A stretch of 64,000 bases of DNA from Actinophytocola sp044466355 (lineage in GTDB: Bacteria > Actinomycetota > Actinomycetes > Mycobacteriales > Pseudonocardiaceae), in contig NZ_JBITMQ010000008.1 in the NCBI RefSeq assembly GCF_044466355.1, forward strand, positions 248,001 through 312,000, in the 5' to 3' direction. Positions 1-7,428 of this stretch are shown piece by piece. Positions within the stretch are counted from its first letter, which is position 1. The number at the start of each line of letters is the position of its first letter. The notes beneath the pieces are model-generated. The model saw nothing but the letters and a program-made list of their open reading frames with translations, did no database searches and was not told the origin of the DNA. Position numbers and translations under genes: made by a program.

Positions 1-660
1 CCGCCAGTGCACCTTCCGCAGGTCGTCGCCCTGCCGGTACGGGCGCACGATCGCGTCGTCCTCGCCTTGGCCCGCGTTGAGCCGGACCGACCCGTCGTCG
101 CCGGAGCCGAGCCCGGACCCGCCGGGCACGCCGACGAGCTTCACCACGCGCGGCACGACGATCAGCCGTGACGTGTGCGCCAGTTCCCGTTCGAACTCGG
201 CCAGCCCGAACGGGTCGGTGATCGTCGCCTTCAAAGGGCCGAGCGCCTGGACGCCGCGCAGCATCGGCTGCACGTGGTAGCGCAGCCGGGTGCCGGTGTG
301 CCTCGGCAGGTGCTCGATGACGAACCTCGGCTTGCCGCCGAGCGAGTACGGCACGCCGTCGGACACGAGCAGCCCGCCGGTCGGCAGCCTGCCGGTGGAC
401 GTGATGTGCAGCGTCACCTCGGCCCGCCCGCCGACCGGCGTGCGGATCGGGTTGATCTGCCGCTGCGCGTGCAGGCCGACCCGCGCCACCGCGGTCAGCA
501 GGCACACGAGGATCGGCAGTGCCACCACGAACACGGAGACCCGCAGCAGGTCCCGCTCGTTCAGCACGACGGAACACAGCGCCGCCGCGAGCCCGGCCGC
601 GAGCAGGCAGCGCCCGCGCGTGGTCAGGCCCGAGAGCGCACCTCTGAGCGGCCGCGCCAC
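1..660 (-). CDS. DUF58 domain protein, 3' end outside window
   Basis: Partial gene; 220 codons are visible from a GTG at 660 and the reading frame runs off the left edge. Two hydrophobic segments lie at about residues 18-60, followed by an extracytoplasmic-type beta region and, at the very edge, YRQGDDLRKVHW (residues 208-219), the hallmark motif that opens the conserved DUF58 core. DUF58 proteins are usually encoded directly after a MoxR ATPase and are thought to act with it as a chaperone or metal/cofactor insertion pair; here the gene starts 7 bp after the moxR stop, so the two form an operon. The family is clear; the biochemical role is not established. The GTG is chosen because it follows the moxR stop closely. 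Confidence 0.85.
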   Translation of the reverse strand, partial: MARPLRGALSGLTTRGRCLLAAGLAAALCSVVLNERDLLRVSVFVVALPILVCLLTAVARVGLHAQRQINPIRTPVGGRAEVTLHITSTGRLPTGGLLVSDGVPYSLGGKPRFVIEHLPRHTGTRLRYHVQPMLRGVQALGPLKATITDPFGLAEFERELAHTSRLIVVPRVVKLVGVPGGSGLGSGDDGSVRLNAGQGEDDAIVRPYRQGDDLRKVHWR

Positions 661-667
661 CGGTCGG

Positions 668-1789
668 CTACCTGTCCCCGCGTGCGGCCCACTTGCCGCC
701 GGACTGCGGCGCTGCCGGTGGCCCCGACTGCGGCACCGGCACCCGCTGCACGAGGGCGCGGATCAGCTCGGCGGGGGAGCGGCGGCCAGCCTGGGCCTCC
801 GGGGTGAGCACGAGCCGGTGCGCGAGCACGGGCACGGCGACGGCGTGGAGGTCGTCGGGGACCACGAAGTCACGGCCGGACAGCGCGGCCTGCGCACGGG
901 CCGCGCGCACGAGGTGCAGCGTCGACCGCGGAGAGGCGCCGATCCGGATCTCCGGCAGCCGGCGGGTCGCGGACACCAGCTCGACGGCGTAGCGGCGGAT
1001 GTCGGGGGAGAGCTTGACCGCGCGCACCGTCTCGACCAGGTGCTTAACCTGGTCGGCGTGCGACACCGGCTGCAGGTCGGCGAGCGGGTTGTGGCCCGAG
1101 TGCTCGTCCACCATCGCGAGCTCGGCGGCCGGATCGGGGTAGCCGATCGACACGCGCGCGGTGAACCGGTCGCGCTGCGCCTCGGGCAGCGCGTAGGTGC
1201 CTTCCATCTCGATCGGGTTCTGGGTCGCGATGACCATGAACGGCGACTCGAGGTGGTAGGTGTTGGCGTCGACGGTGACCTGCTCCTCCTCCATGCACTC
1301 GAGCAGCGCCGACTGCGTCTTCGGGGAGGCGCGGTTGATCTCGTCGCCGACCACGATGTTCGCGAACACCGGGCCGGGCCGGAACTCGAACTCGTTGGTC
1401 TGCCGGTTGAAGATCGAGACGCCGGTGACGTCGGAGGGCAGCAGGTCGGGGGTGAACTGGATGCGGCTCACCGTGCAGTCGATGGACCTGGCCAGCGCCT
1501 TGGCGAGCGACGTCTTGCCGACACCGGGCACGTCCTCGACGAGGAGGTGCCCCTCGGCGAGCAGTGTCACGAGCGCGATGCGCACGACCTCCGGCTTGCC
1601 GACGAGGACCCGCTCGACGTTCGCGGCGATCCGTTGTGCGGCGGCGCCCAGCTCGTCCAGCGGCGCGACCTGGCGGTACTGGGTGTGCTGCTGTTGCGTG
1701 CTCTGGTCGCCGTTGTGGGCGTAGGGGTCGCCGCCGTGTGCCGCGTAGGGATTACCGGGCAGCGCCGATGGCGGGGTACTCGACGTCAC
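668..1789 (-). CDS. MoxR family AAA+ ATPase
   Basis: 373 aa. Residues 1-40 are a Pro/Gln/His-rich unstructured leader, followed by a MoxR-type AAA_3 core with Walker A EDVPGVGKTS (85-94), Walker B VVGDEIN (about 146-152) and sensor VIATQNPIEMEG, then the AAA lid domain. MoxR ATPases work with von Willebrand/DUF58 proteins in maturation of membrane or secreted complexes; the DUF58 gene follows at once. The GTG at 1789 is preferred over upstream codons because a perfect AGGAGG sits 4-5 nt before it on the minus strand and the protein starts with the disordered leader typical of actinobacterial MoxR. It is divergent from mraZ. The partner complex cannot be told from sequence. Confidence 0.9.
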   Translation of the reverse strand: MTSSTPPSALPGNPYAAHGGDPYAHNGDQSTQQQHTQYRQVAPLDELGAAAQRIAANVERVLVGKPEVVRIALVTLLAEGHLLVEDVPGVGKTSLAKALARSIDCTVSRIQFTPDLLPSDVTGVSIFNRQTNEFEFRPGPVFANIVVGDEINRASPKTQSALLECMEEEQVTVDANTYHLESPFMVIATQNPIEMEGTYALPEAQRDRFTARVSIGYPDPAAELAMVDEHSGHNPLADLQPVSHADQVKHLVETVRAVKLSPDIRRYAVELVSATRRLPEIRIGASPRSTLHLVRAARAQAALSGRDFVVPDDLHAVAVPVLAHRLVLTPEAQAGRRSPAELIRALVQRVPVPQSGPPAAPQSGGKWAARGDR

Positions 1790-1803
1790 GCGACCTCCTG
1801 AGA

Positions 1804-1836
1804 ACTTCGTAGGCTCGACAGAGCCTGCTACGAAGT
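1804..1836 (-). promoter_or_regulatory. Inverted repeat / hairpin in the moxR leader
   Basis: Arms ACTTCGTA (1804-1811) plus GGCTC (1812-1816) pair with GAGCC (1821-1825) and TACGAAGT (1829-1836), with a 4-nt loop GACA and a 3-nt bulge on one side. It lies just upstream of the moxR Shine-Dalgarno (AGGAGG 1794-1799, minus strand). It could be an operator or an RNA hairpin affecting moxR translation. Only the symmetry is visible; function is inference. Confidence 0.45.
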
Positions 1837-2169
1837 GTGTCAAACCTCCGAGAAGTACCCCAACCCTCCGGCACGGCCGGGGGCACGGGTGTGTCCCTCT
1901 ATCTTTACGCCTTTCGGCCCGGGTGTGTTCCGGTCGGCCGAATTGCCGGTGAGCGGGGTCCTCCACTTCTCCCCACAGGGCTTCCCCACAACACCCCACG
2001 CCGAACCCGCGAGCCCCTGAAACGGTCCGTTCGGCCGCTTCTCCGGGCACCGCCGGTGGCGCGTGCGGCACCCGGATGGGGGAGTCCCGCCACCGCCCCC
2101 CACCGTTCCCCCCACGCATTGACCTGGGCAAATGCCGGGGCCCGCGCGGCAGTTTCCCGTCATTCGACG
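1837..2169. other. Intergenic region between moxR and mraZ without recognised gene
   Basis: About 330 bp between the moxR leader hairpin and the mraZ promoter. I see no coding frame with a family match. The stretch is C-rich on the plus strand and probably holds the moxR promoter and the upstream part of the mraZ control region. No tRNA or riboswitch is recognisable. Confidence 0.4.
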
Positions 2170-2210
2170 TTGACTGTGGTGAAAAGTGGGGTACGGTGGC
2201 GGCAAGTGGG
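2170..2210 (+). promoter_or_regulatory. mraZ promoter with MraZ-binding repeats
   Basis: Four GTGGN repeats occur at an exact 10-nt period: GTGGT 2176-2180, GTGGG 2186-2190, GTGGC 2196-2200 and GTGGG 2206-2210. They overlap a plausible promoter, TTGACT (2170-2175), 16 nt, TACGGT (2192-2197). MraZ is known to bind direct TGGGN repeats spaced by 5 nt upstream of its own operon, so this is very likely the autoregulatory operator of the dcw cluster. That the repeats lie between -35 and just past -10 suggests repression by promoter occlusion (inference). Confidence 0.8.
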
Positions 2211-2267
2211 GCGGAAGGGGGCCCCATGGCTGGTCCGGATGGACCGGTAGGGGAGGTGCGGACCCTG

Positions 2268-2699
2268 ATGTTCCTCGGTACGCACACCCCGAAGCTGGAT
2301 GACAAGGGGCGGCTCACGCTGCCTGCCAAGTTCCGGGACGCCCTCGCGGGCGGGCTGATGGTGACAAAGGGTCAGGACCACTGTCTCTACGTCTTCCCGC
2401 GAGCGGAGTTCGAGGAGATGGCACGCAAAGTGGCTGCCGCTCCCTTGACGAACGAGGCGGTTCGCGCCTACCAGCGGTACCTGTTCGCCGGCACGGATGA
2501 GCAGCGGCCCGATGGCCAGGGGCGGATCGCGATCGCACCGGAGCTCCGCCGCTACGCGGGGCTGACCAAGGAGTGCGTGGTCATCGGTGCGATCACCCGC
2601 CTGGAGATCTGGGACGCGCAAGCGTGGCAGACCTACCTGGACGAGCACGAGGACGACTACTCCCAGGCACGGGAGGAGGTCCTGCCCGGCGTGTTCTGA
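2268..2699 (+). CDS. mraZ: Transcriptional regulator MraZ
   Basis: 143 aa, the usual family length. Begins MFLGTHTPKLDDKGRLTLPA, the conserved MraZ N-terminus; two SpoVT-AbrB-type DNA-binding repeats follow, the second with DEQRPDGQGRIAIAPELR. MraZ forms oligomeric rings, is nucleoid-associated and regulates the dcw operon, often its own transcription. The ATG at 2268 is chosen for the conserved N-terminus and the GGGGAGG about 11 nt upstream. First gene of the dcw cluster, with its GTGGN operator immediately upstream; rsmH starts about 160 bp downstream. Confidence 0.96.
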   Translation: MFLGTHTPKLDDKGRLTLPAKFRDALAGGLMVTKGQDHCLYVFPRAEFEEMARKVAAAPLTNEAVRAYQRYLFAGTDEQRPDGQGRIAIAPELRRYAGLTKECVVIGAITRLEIWDAQAWQTYLDEHEDDYSQAREEVLPGVF

Positions 2700-2857
2700 C
2701 GGGAGCGGTAATCACGGGCATGGGCGCGGGTGCCGCGAGGCCTCCGTTCCGCTCGCCTTCGACCCTGGCACACCTTCCCCGGCGCCAGGTTCGACGAGCG
2801 GGCGGGGACCTGGCGGCACCCGTTTGGATATTCGGCGGGAGAGGGGGTGTGTTCGGC

Positions 2858-3820
2858 ATGGGCTCGACCGCGCACATTCCTGTTCTCCTCGAACGCGTCC
2901 TCGAGTTGTTCGCACCGGCAATCGACACGCCCGGCGCGGTTCTCGTCGACACCACCCTCGGCCTCGGCGGCCATTCCGACGCGCTCCTCGACGCGCACCC
3001 CGAGCTGACCCTGGTCGGTCTGGACCGGGACCCGAACGCGCTCGACCGCTCCCGTGAGCGGCTCGCCCGCCACGGTGACCGGGTGCACCTCGTGCACGCG
3101 GTCTACGACGAGCTGCCGGAGGTGCTGTCCCGCCTCGGGATCGCGCCGAAGGGCGGCGTCGCGGGCGTGCTCATGGACCTCGGTGTGTCGTCGATGCAGC
3201 TGGACGTCGCGGAGCGCGGCTTCGCGTACGCCAAGGACGCACCGCTCGACATGCGGATGGACCCGACCGCGGAGCTGACCGCGGCCGAGGTGCTGAACAC
3301 CTACCCGCCCGGTGACCTGGTGCGGATCCTGCGCGACTACGGCGAGGAACGGTTCGCGAAGCGGATCGTCGACCGGATCGTGCGTGCGCGGGCCACCGCG
3401 CCGTTCACCACCAGCGGGCCGCTGGTCGAGCTGCTGTACGAGGCGGTGCCGGCGGCGTCGCGGCGCACGGGCGGGCATCCGGCCAAGCGGACGTTCCAGG
3501 CGTTGCGCATCGAGGTCAACGGCGAGCTGGACGCGTTGCGCGCCGCCGTGCCCGCCGCGTTGCGTGCGCTGCGGGTGGGTGGCCGGATCGTCGTGGAGTC
3601 CTACCAGTCGCTGGAGGACCGGATCGTCAAGCAGGCGCTCGCCGAGCTGGCGAAGTCCCGCACGCCGGAGGGCGTGCCGGTCGAGCTGCCGGGGCACGGG
3701 CCGCAGCTGCGGCTGCTGACCCGGGGTGCCGAGCAGGCGGACGAGCAGGAGATCGAACACAACCCGCGTGCGGCCTCGGTCCGGTTGCGTGCGGCCGAGC
3801 GGATTCTGGAGGCGGCATGA
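2858..3820 (+). CDS. rsmH: 16S rRNA (cytosine(1402)-N(4))-methyltransferase RsmH
   Basis: 320 aa. Starts MGSTAHIPVLLERVLELF, matching the HxPVLL start typical of RsmH (MraW). The SAM-binding glycine loop DTTLGLGGHSDALL is at about residues 31-44, the DLGVSSMQLD motif follows, and the C-terminus has PxEEEI-like EQEIEHNPRAASVRLRAAER. The enzyme N4-methylates C1402 in the 16S rRNA decoding site. ATG 2858 follows GAGGGGG by 10 nt; an in-frame GTG at 2849 is an alternative. The end overlaps the next gene by ATGA. Confidence 0.95.
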   Translation: MGSTAHIPVLLERVLELFAPAIDTPGAVLVDTTLGLGGHSDALLDAHPELTLVGLDRDPNALDRSRERLARHGDRVHLVHAVYDELPEVLSRLGIAPKGGVAGVLMDLGVSSMQLDVAERGFAYAKDAPLDMRMDPTAELTAAEVLNTYPPGDLVRILRDYGEERFAKRIVDRIVRARATAPFTTSGPLVELLYEAVPAASRRTGGHPAKRTFQALRIEVNGELDALRAAVPAALRALRVGGRIVVESYQSLEDRIVKQALAELAKSRTPEGVPVELPGHGPQLRLLTRGAEQADEQEIEHNPRAASVRLRAAERILEAA

Positions 3821-4368
3821 CCATCCAGGCAGAGCCGACTCGTACCCGGAGCACGGAGACGGCGGAGCCCGCGCCCACGCGGACTCCCGGGCGCACCAGG
3901 TCCGCGGCGGCGCAACGGGCTTACGCACGACGAGCGCAGCGCGAGGGCAGGCCGGTCCAGCGCGTGGTGGAGGAGGACCTCGACCACGGCGCGGGCCGGG
4001 TGCCGTTCGCGGTGCTGATCATCGTGCTGCTCGTGGTGGGCGTCGCGGCCACGCTGTGGCTGTCAACGCAGGCGATCGCGGACTCCTACCGCCTCGACGA
4101 GGCCAAGAAGAACGTGGAGCGGCTGTCCGAGCGGGCCGCCGTGCTGCAGCGCGAGGTGACGGAGAAGGAGTCGGCCGCGTCGCTGGCCGAGCGCGCGAAG
4201 GCGATGGGCATGGTCCCGGCCGGCGACCCGGCGCGGCTCGTGGTGAAGCCCGACGGCACGGTGGTCCTCGTCGGTGACCCGAAGCCGGTGGAGAAGCCGG
4301 TGGAGAAACCCAAGCCGCCCGCCACCCAGACCTCGCCGCCGGCCAACCAGCGAGGTGCGGGCGGATGA
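3817..4368 (+). CDS. ftsL: FtsL-like septum formation initiator protein
   Basis: 183 aa bitopic membrane protein: a basic, disordered cytoplasmic N-terminus (1-60), one transmembrane helix at about 62-82 (VPFAVLIIVLLVVGVAATLWL), a periplasmic-side coiled coil (about 87-135) and a Pro/Lys-rich tail with repeated KPVEKP units. This topology and the position between rsmH and the division transpeptidase define actinobacterial FtsL, which with FtsQ and FtsB-type proteins activates FtsW/FtsI at the septum. The ATG overlaps the rsmH stop, implying coupled translation. Sequence conservation in FtsL is low, so the name rests mostly on topology and context. Confidence 0.85.
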   Translation: MTIQAEPTRTRSTETAEPAPTRTPGRTRSAAAQRAYARRAQREGRPVQRVVEEDLDHGAGRVPFAVLIIVLLVVGVAATLWLSTQAIADSYRLDEAKKNVERLSERAAVLQREVTEKESAASLAERAKAMGMVPAGDPARLVVKPDGTVVLVGDPKPVEKPVEKPKPPATQTSPPANQRGAGG

Positions 4369-4423
4369 GCGTCACGACGGCAACTGCCGATGGGGTCCTT
4401 CGGTCCGCTGGAGGCGGTGGCTG

Positions 4424-6484
4424 ATGCCGGGGCAGCCCAGGGCACGGCGTCCCGGCGGGCCGGTCCGGCGGCCGGTGCAGCGCGTCGCCGCGTCCGGTGT
4501 GCCCGTGCGGAGCGGTCTGCCGGGCCGTGGCGCGCCCCGTGGCGTGCCGCCGCGTGCCGCGACGCACGGCTCCGGTCGCCGGCCGCCGCCCCGCACGGTG
4601 CCGACGGGGCCGCGGCGGCTGGTCCGTGCGAAGCGCAAGCCGCCGAACCACCACGTCCGGGTCGTCGTCGTGCGCTTCCTGCTGATCGCGGCGCTGGTCG
4701 CGGCCGGGCTGAAGCTCGTGCAGGTGCAGGGGTTCGAGGCCGAGGCGCTCGCCGCGAAGGCCGAGCGGCAGCGGATGACGGAGATCGACCTGCCCGCGCA
4801 CCGCGGTTCGATCCTGGACCGCAACGGCATGGCGCTGGCGTTCAGCGTCGAGTCGCGGTCGCTCGCGTTCCAGCCGAGGGCGCAGCGCAAGGAGATCGAC
4901 ACCTTCAACAAGAACATCAAGGACGGCAAGGCCAAGGGTGAGCCGCTGAACTTCGACACCGAGACCCAGGAGATGGCGCGGTTCATGGCCACGAAGCTGG
5001 GCGGCAAGGTGTCGGAGGGCGACCTGCTCGACAAGCTCCGCAAGGACGCCAACTTCGTCTACCTGGTGCACAACGTCGAGCCCGGGGTGGCGCGGCAGAT
5101 CCAGGACGAGTACCCGTCGGTGATCTCCGAGTACCGCGCGGAGCGCGAGTACCCGGGCAAGACGACCGCGGCCAACATCATCGGCGTCGCCAACTGGCGC
5201 ATGGACGACAAGGACGTCAAGAAGCACGACCTGCACGGCCTGGCGGGCCTGGAGCTGCTGCGGGACTACGAGCTGGCAGGCAAGCCCGGCCGCCAGGAGG
5301 TGGCCACCGAGGAAGGTGACGACGGCGTCATCATCCCGGGCACCGAGCGGGACCTGCGGCCCGCGGTCGACGGTTCGGACCTCGTGCTGACCATCGACGC
5401 CGATCTGCAGTACTTCCTGCAGCAGGCGCTCGCGGCCTACGTCGCCAAGGCGCAGGCGCGCGGCGGCAGCGCGGTGATCATGGATGCGAAGACCGGCGAG
5501 GTCTACGCGCTCGCCAACGACAAGACGTTCGATCCGAGCAGCAACGGCTGGGACATCGAGGAGATGGGCAACCCGGCGATCAGCAACCCGTACGAGCCGG
5601 GCTCGGTGAACAAGGTCGTGACCGCGTTGTGCGCGGTCGACCAGAACATCACCTCGCCGTTGGACGTGCACCAGGTGCCGGGCCGCATCCAGGTCGCCGA
5701 CCGCACCGTCCGCGACGCGTGGTCCCACGGCACGCAACCGTTCACCACGACGGGGATCTTCGCGAAGTCGTCGAACGTCGGCACGCTGATGCTCGCGCAG
5801 GAGTGCGGGCAGGACAAGTTCTCCCAGATGCTGAAGAAGCTCGGCCTCGGCGCCCGTACGGGTGTGGGTCTGGCGGGCGAGAGCGCCGGCCGCGTGCCGC
5901 CGCGTAACCAGTGGTCCGGGTCGACGTTCGGCAACCTGCCGATCGGGCAGGGCCTGTCGATGACCGTGCTGCAGATGGCGGGCATGTACCAGGCGGTCGC
6001 CAACGACGGTGTGCGCGTGCCGCCGAGGGTGGTCGCCGAGCGGGTCACGCCGGAGGGCGAGCGGATCCCGGAGCCCGAGCCGAAGCCGGTGCGGGTGGTC
6101 GACGCGAAGACCGCGAAGGTCGTGCGCGACATGTTCCGCGCGGTGGTGCAGGACGCGCCGACGCCGAACAACGGCACCGGCAAGCCCGCCGCGCTGACCG
6201 GCTACCAGATCTCCGGCAAGACCGGCACCGCGCAGCAGTTCGACAGGACGATCGGCCGGTACAGCCAGGAGAAGTACTGGATCACGTTCGCGGGCATCCT
6301 GCCCGCCGACGACCCGAGGTTCGTCGTCGGCATCATGATCGACCGGCCGAAGTACGTCGGCGGTCCGCCGGAGGGCAAGACCGCGGCGCCGCTGTTCCAC
6401 GACATCGCCTCGCACCTCGCGCAGACGTACAACATCCCGCTGTCGAAGAAGCAGACGCCTTTCGTTCCGCTCATCCAGCAGTAA
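4424..6484 (+). CDS. ftsI: Septal peptidoglycan transpeptidase (class B PBP, FtsI)
   Basis: 686 aa. A basic Pro/Arg-rich cytoplasmic leader of about 75 residues, a single signal-anchor helix (about 79-98), the PBP dimer domain starting near ERQRMTEIDLPAHRGSILDRNG, and a transpeptidase domain with the three catalytic motifs SVNK (394-397; nucleophile Ser394), SSN (449-451) and KTGT (599-602). It cross-links septal peptidoglycan together with FtsW. The ATG at 4424 is preferred because of GGAGG about 9 nt upstream. It is the last dcw gene before the 8-kb insertion. Confidence 0.95.
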   Translation: MPGQPRARRPGGPVRRPVQRVAASGVPVRSGLPGRGAPRGVPPRAATHGSGRRPPPRTVPTGPRRLVRAKRKPPNHHVRVVVVRFLLIAALVAAGLKLVQVQGFEAEALAAKAERQRMTEIDLPAHRGSILDRNGMALAFSVESRSLAFQPRAQRKEIDTFNKNIKDGKAKGEPLNFDTETQEMARFMATKLGGKVSEGDLLDKLRKDANFVYLVHNVEPGVARQIQDEYPSVISEYRAEREYPGKTTAANIIGVANWRMDDKDVKKHDLHGLAGLELLRDYELAGKPGRQEVATEEGDDGVIIPGTERDLRPAVDGSDLVLTIDADLQYFLQQALAAYVAKAQARGGSAVIMDAKTGEVYALANDKTFDPSSNGWDIEEMGNPAISNPYEPGSVNKVVTALCAVDQNITSPLDVHQVPGRIQVADRTVRDAWSHGTQPFTTTGIFAKSSNVGTLMLAQECGQDKFSQMLKKLGLGARTGVGLAGESAGRVPPRNQWSGSTFGNLPIGQGLSMTVLQMAGMYQAVANDGVRVPPRVVAERVTPEGERIPEPEPKPVRVVDAKTAKVVRDMFRAVVQDAPTPNNGTGKPAALTGYQISGKTGTAQQFDRTIGRYSQEKYWITFAGILPADDPRFVVGIMIDRPKYVGGPPEGKTAAPLFHDIASHLAQTYNIPLSKKQTPFVPLIQQ

Positions 6485-6486
6485 TC

Positions 6487-7383
6487 ATGCTGGGCATGAC
6501 TCTGCGCACGGACGACGCCCGGTTCGCCGACCTGCCGGACTTCCCGTACCCCCCGTCGTACGCGACGGTCGGCGGGCTGAGGATGGCGTACGTGACGGCC
6601 GGTCCCGAGGACGGGCCGGTCGCGTTGCTGCTGCACGGGGAGCCGAGCTGGTCGTTCCTGTACCGCAAGGTGCTGCCGGTGCTGGCGGACGCGGGAATCC
6701 GCGGGGTCGCACCTGACCTGGTCGGTTTCGGGCGCTCGGACAAGCCGGGGGCCGCCGCGCACACGTACGCGGCACACGTGGAGTGGGTGCGCGCGCTCGC
6801 GTTCGACGTGCTCGACCTGCGTGACGTGACGGTCGTCGGTCAGGACTGGGGCGGGTTGATCGGGTTGCGGGTGGCCGCGGAGCACCCGGACCGGGTGGCG
6901 CGGATCGTCGCGGCGAACACGGGCCTGCCGACCGGCGAGCACGGCATGCCGGACGTGTGGTGGCAGTTCCGGCGGGCCGTGGAGAACGCGCCGTCGCTGG
7001 ACATCGGCCGGTTCGTGCAGTCGGGCTGCACGACGGTGTTGTCCGACGCTGTCCGTGCCGCCTACGACGCACCGTTCCCCGACGAGTCGTACAAGGTCGG
7101 GCCGAGGGTGATGCCGGGGCTGGTGCCGGTGTCCTTGGAGGACCCGGCGGCACCGGCGAACCTGGCGGCCTGGCAGGTGCTGCGGAAGTGGGAGAAACCG
7201 TTCCTGTGCGCGTTCAGCGACGGCGACCCGATCACCGGGCCGATGGCGCCGATCCTGCGCAAGCTGATCCCGGGCGCCGCCGGACGCGAGCACCCGGTCA
7301 TCGAGGGCGCCGGCCATTTCCTGCAGGAGGACGCGGGGGAGCGGCTGGGTGAGGAGATCGCCCGCTTCATGACGCGCCCATGA
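6487..7383 (+). CDS. Haloalkane dehalogenase-like alpha/beta hydrolase
   Basis: 298 aa from ATG 6487 (an in-frame ATG at 6496 is equally possible; neither has a good ribosome site, so coupling to the ftsI stop 3 bp upstream is likely). Begins LRTDDARFADLPDFPYPPSY, resembling the DhlA-type start, then LLLHGEPSWSFLYRK (oxyanion HGEP), nucleophile Asp120 with Trp121 in VGQDWGGLIGL, probable acid Asp247 (SDGDPITGP) and His277 (GAGHFLQED). The Asp nucleophile followed by Trp, rather than Ser, separates haloalkane dehalogenases from esterases and epoxide hydrolases; a WW in the cap (near VWWQF) could supply the second halide ligand. Substrate unknown. Odd position next to ftsI. Confidence 0.8.
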   Translation: MLGMTLRTDDARFADLPDFPYPPSYATVGGLRMAYVTAGPEDGPVALLLHGEPSWSFLYRKVLPVLADAGIRGVAPDLVGFGRSDKPGAAAHTYAAHVEWVRALAFDVLDLRDVTVVGQDWGGLIGLRVAAEHPDRVARIVAANTGLPTGEHGMPDVWWQFRRAVENAPSLDIGRFVQSGCTTVLSDAVRAAYDAPFPDESYKVGPRVMPGLVPVSLEDPAAPANLAAWQVLRKWEKPFLCAFSDGDPITGPMAPILRKLIPGAAGREHPVIEGAGHFLQEDAGERLGEEIARFMTRP

Positions 7384-7428
7384 CCTCGCGTTTCGTGAAT
7401 TCTCGGTGAGGTGCGCTTTGATTGCGCA

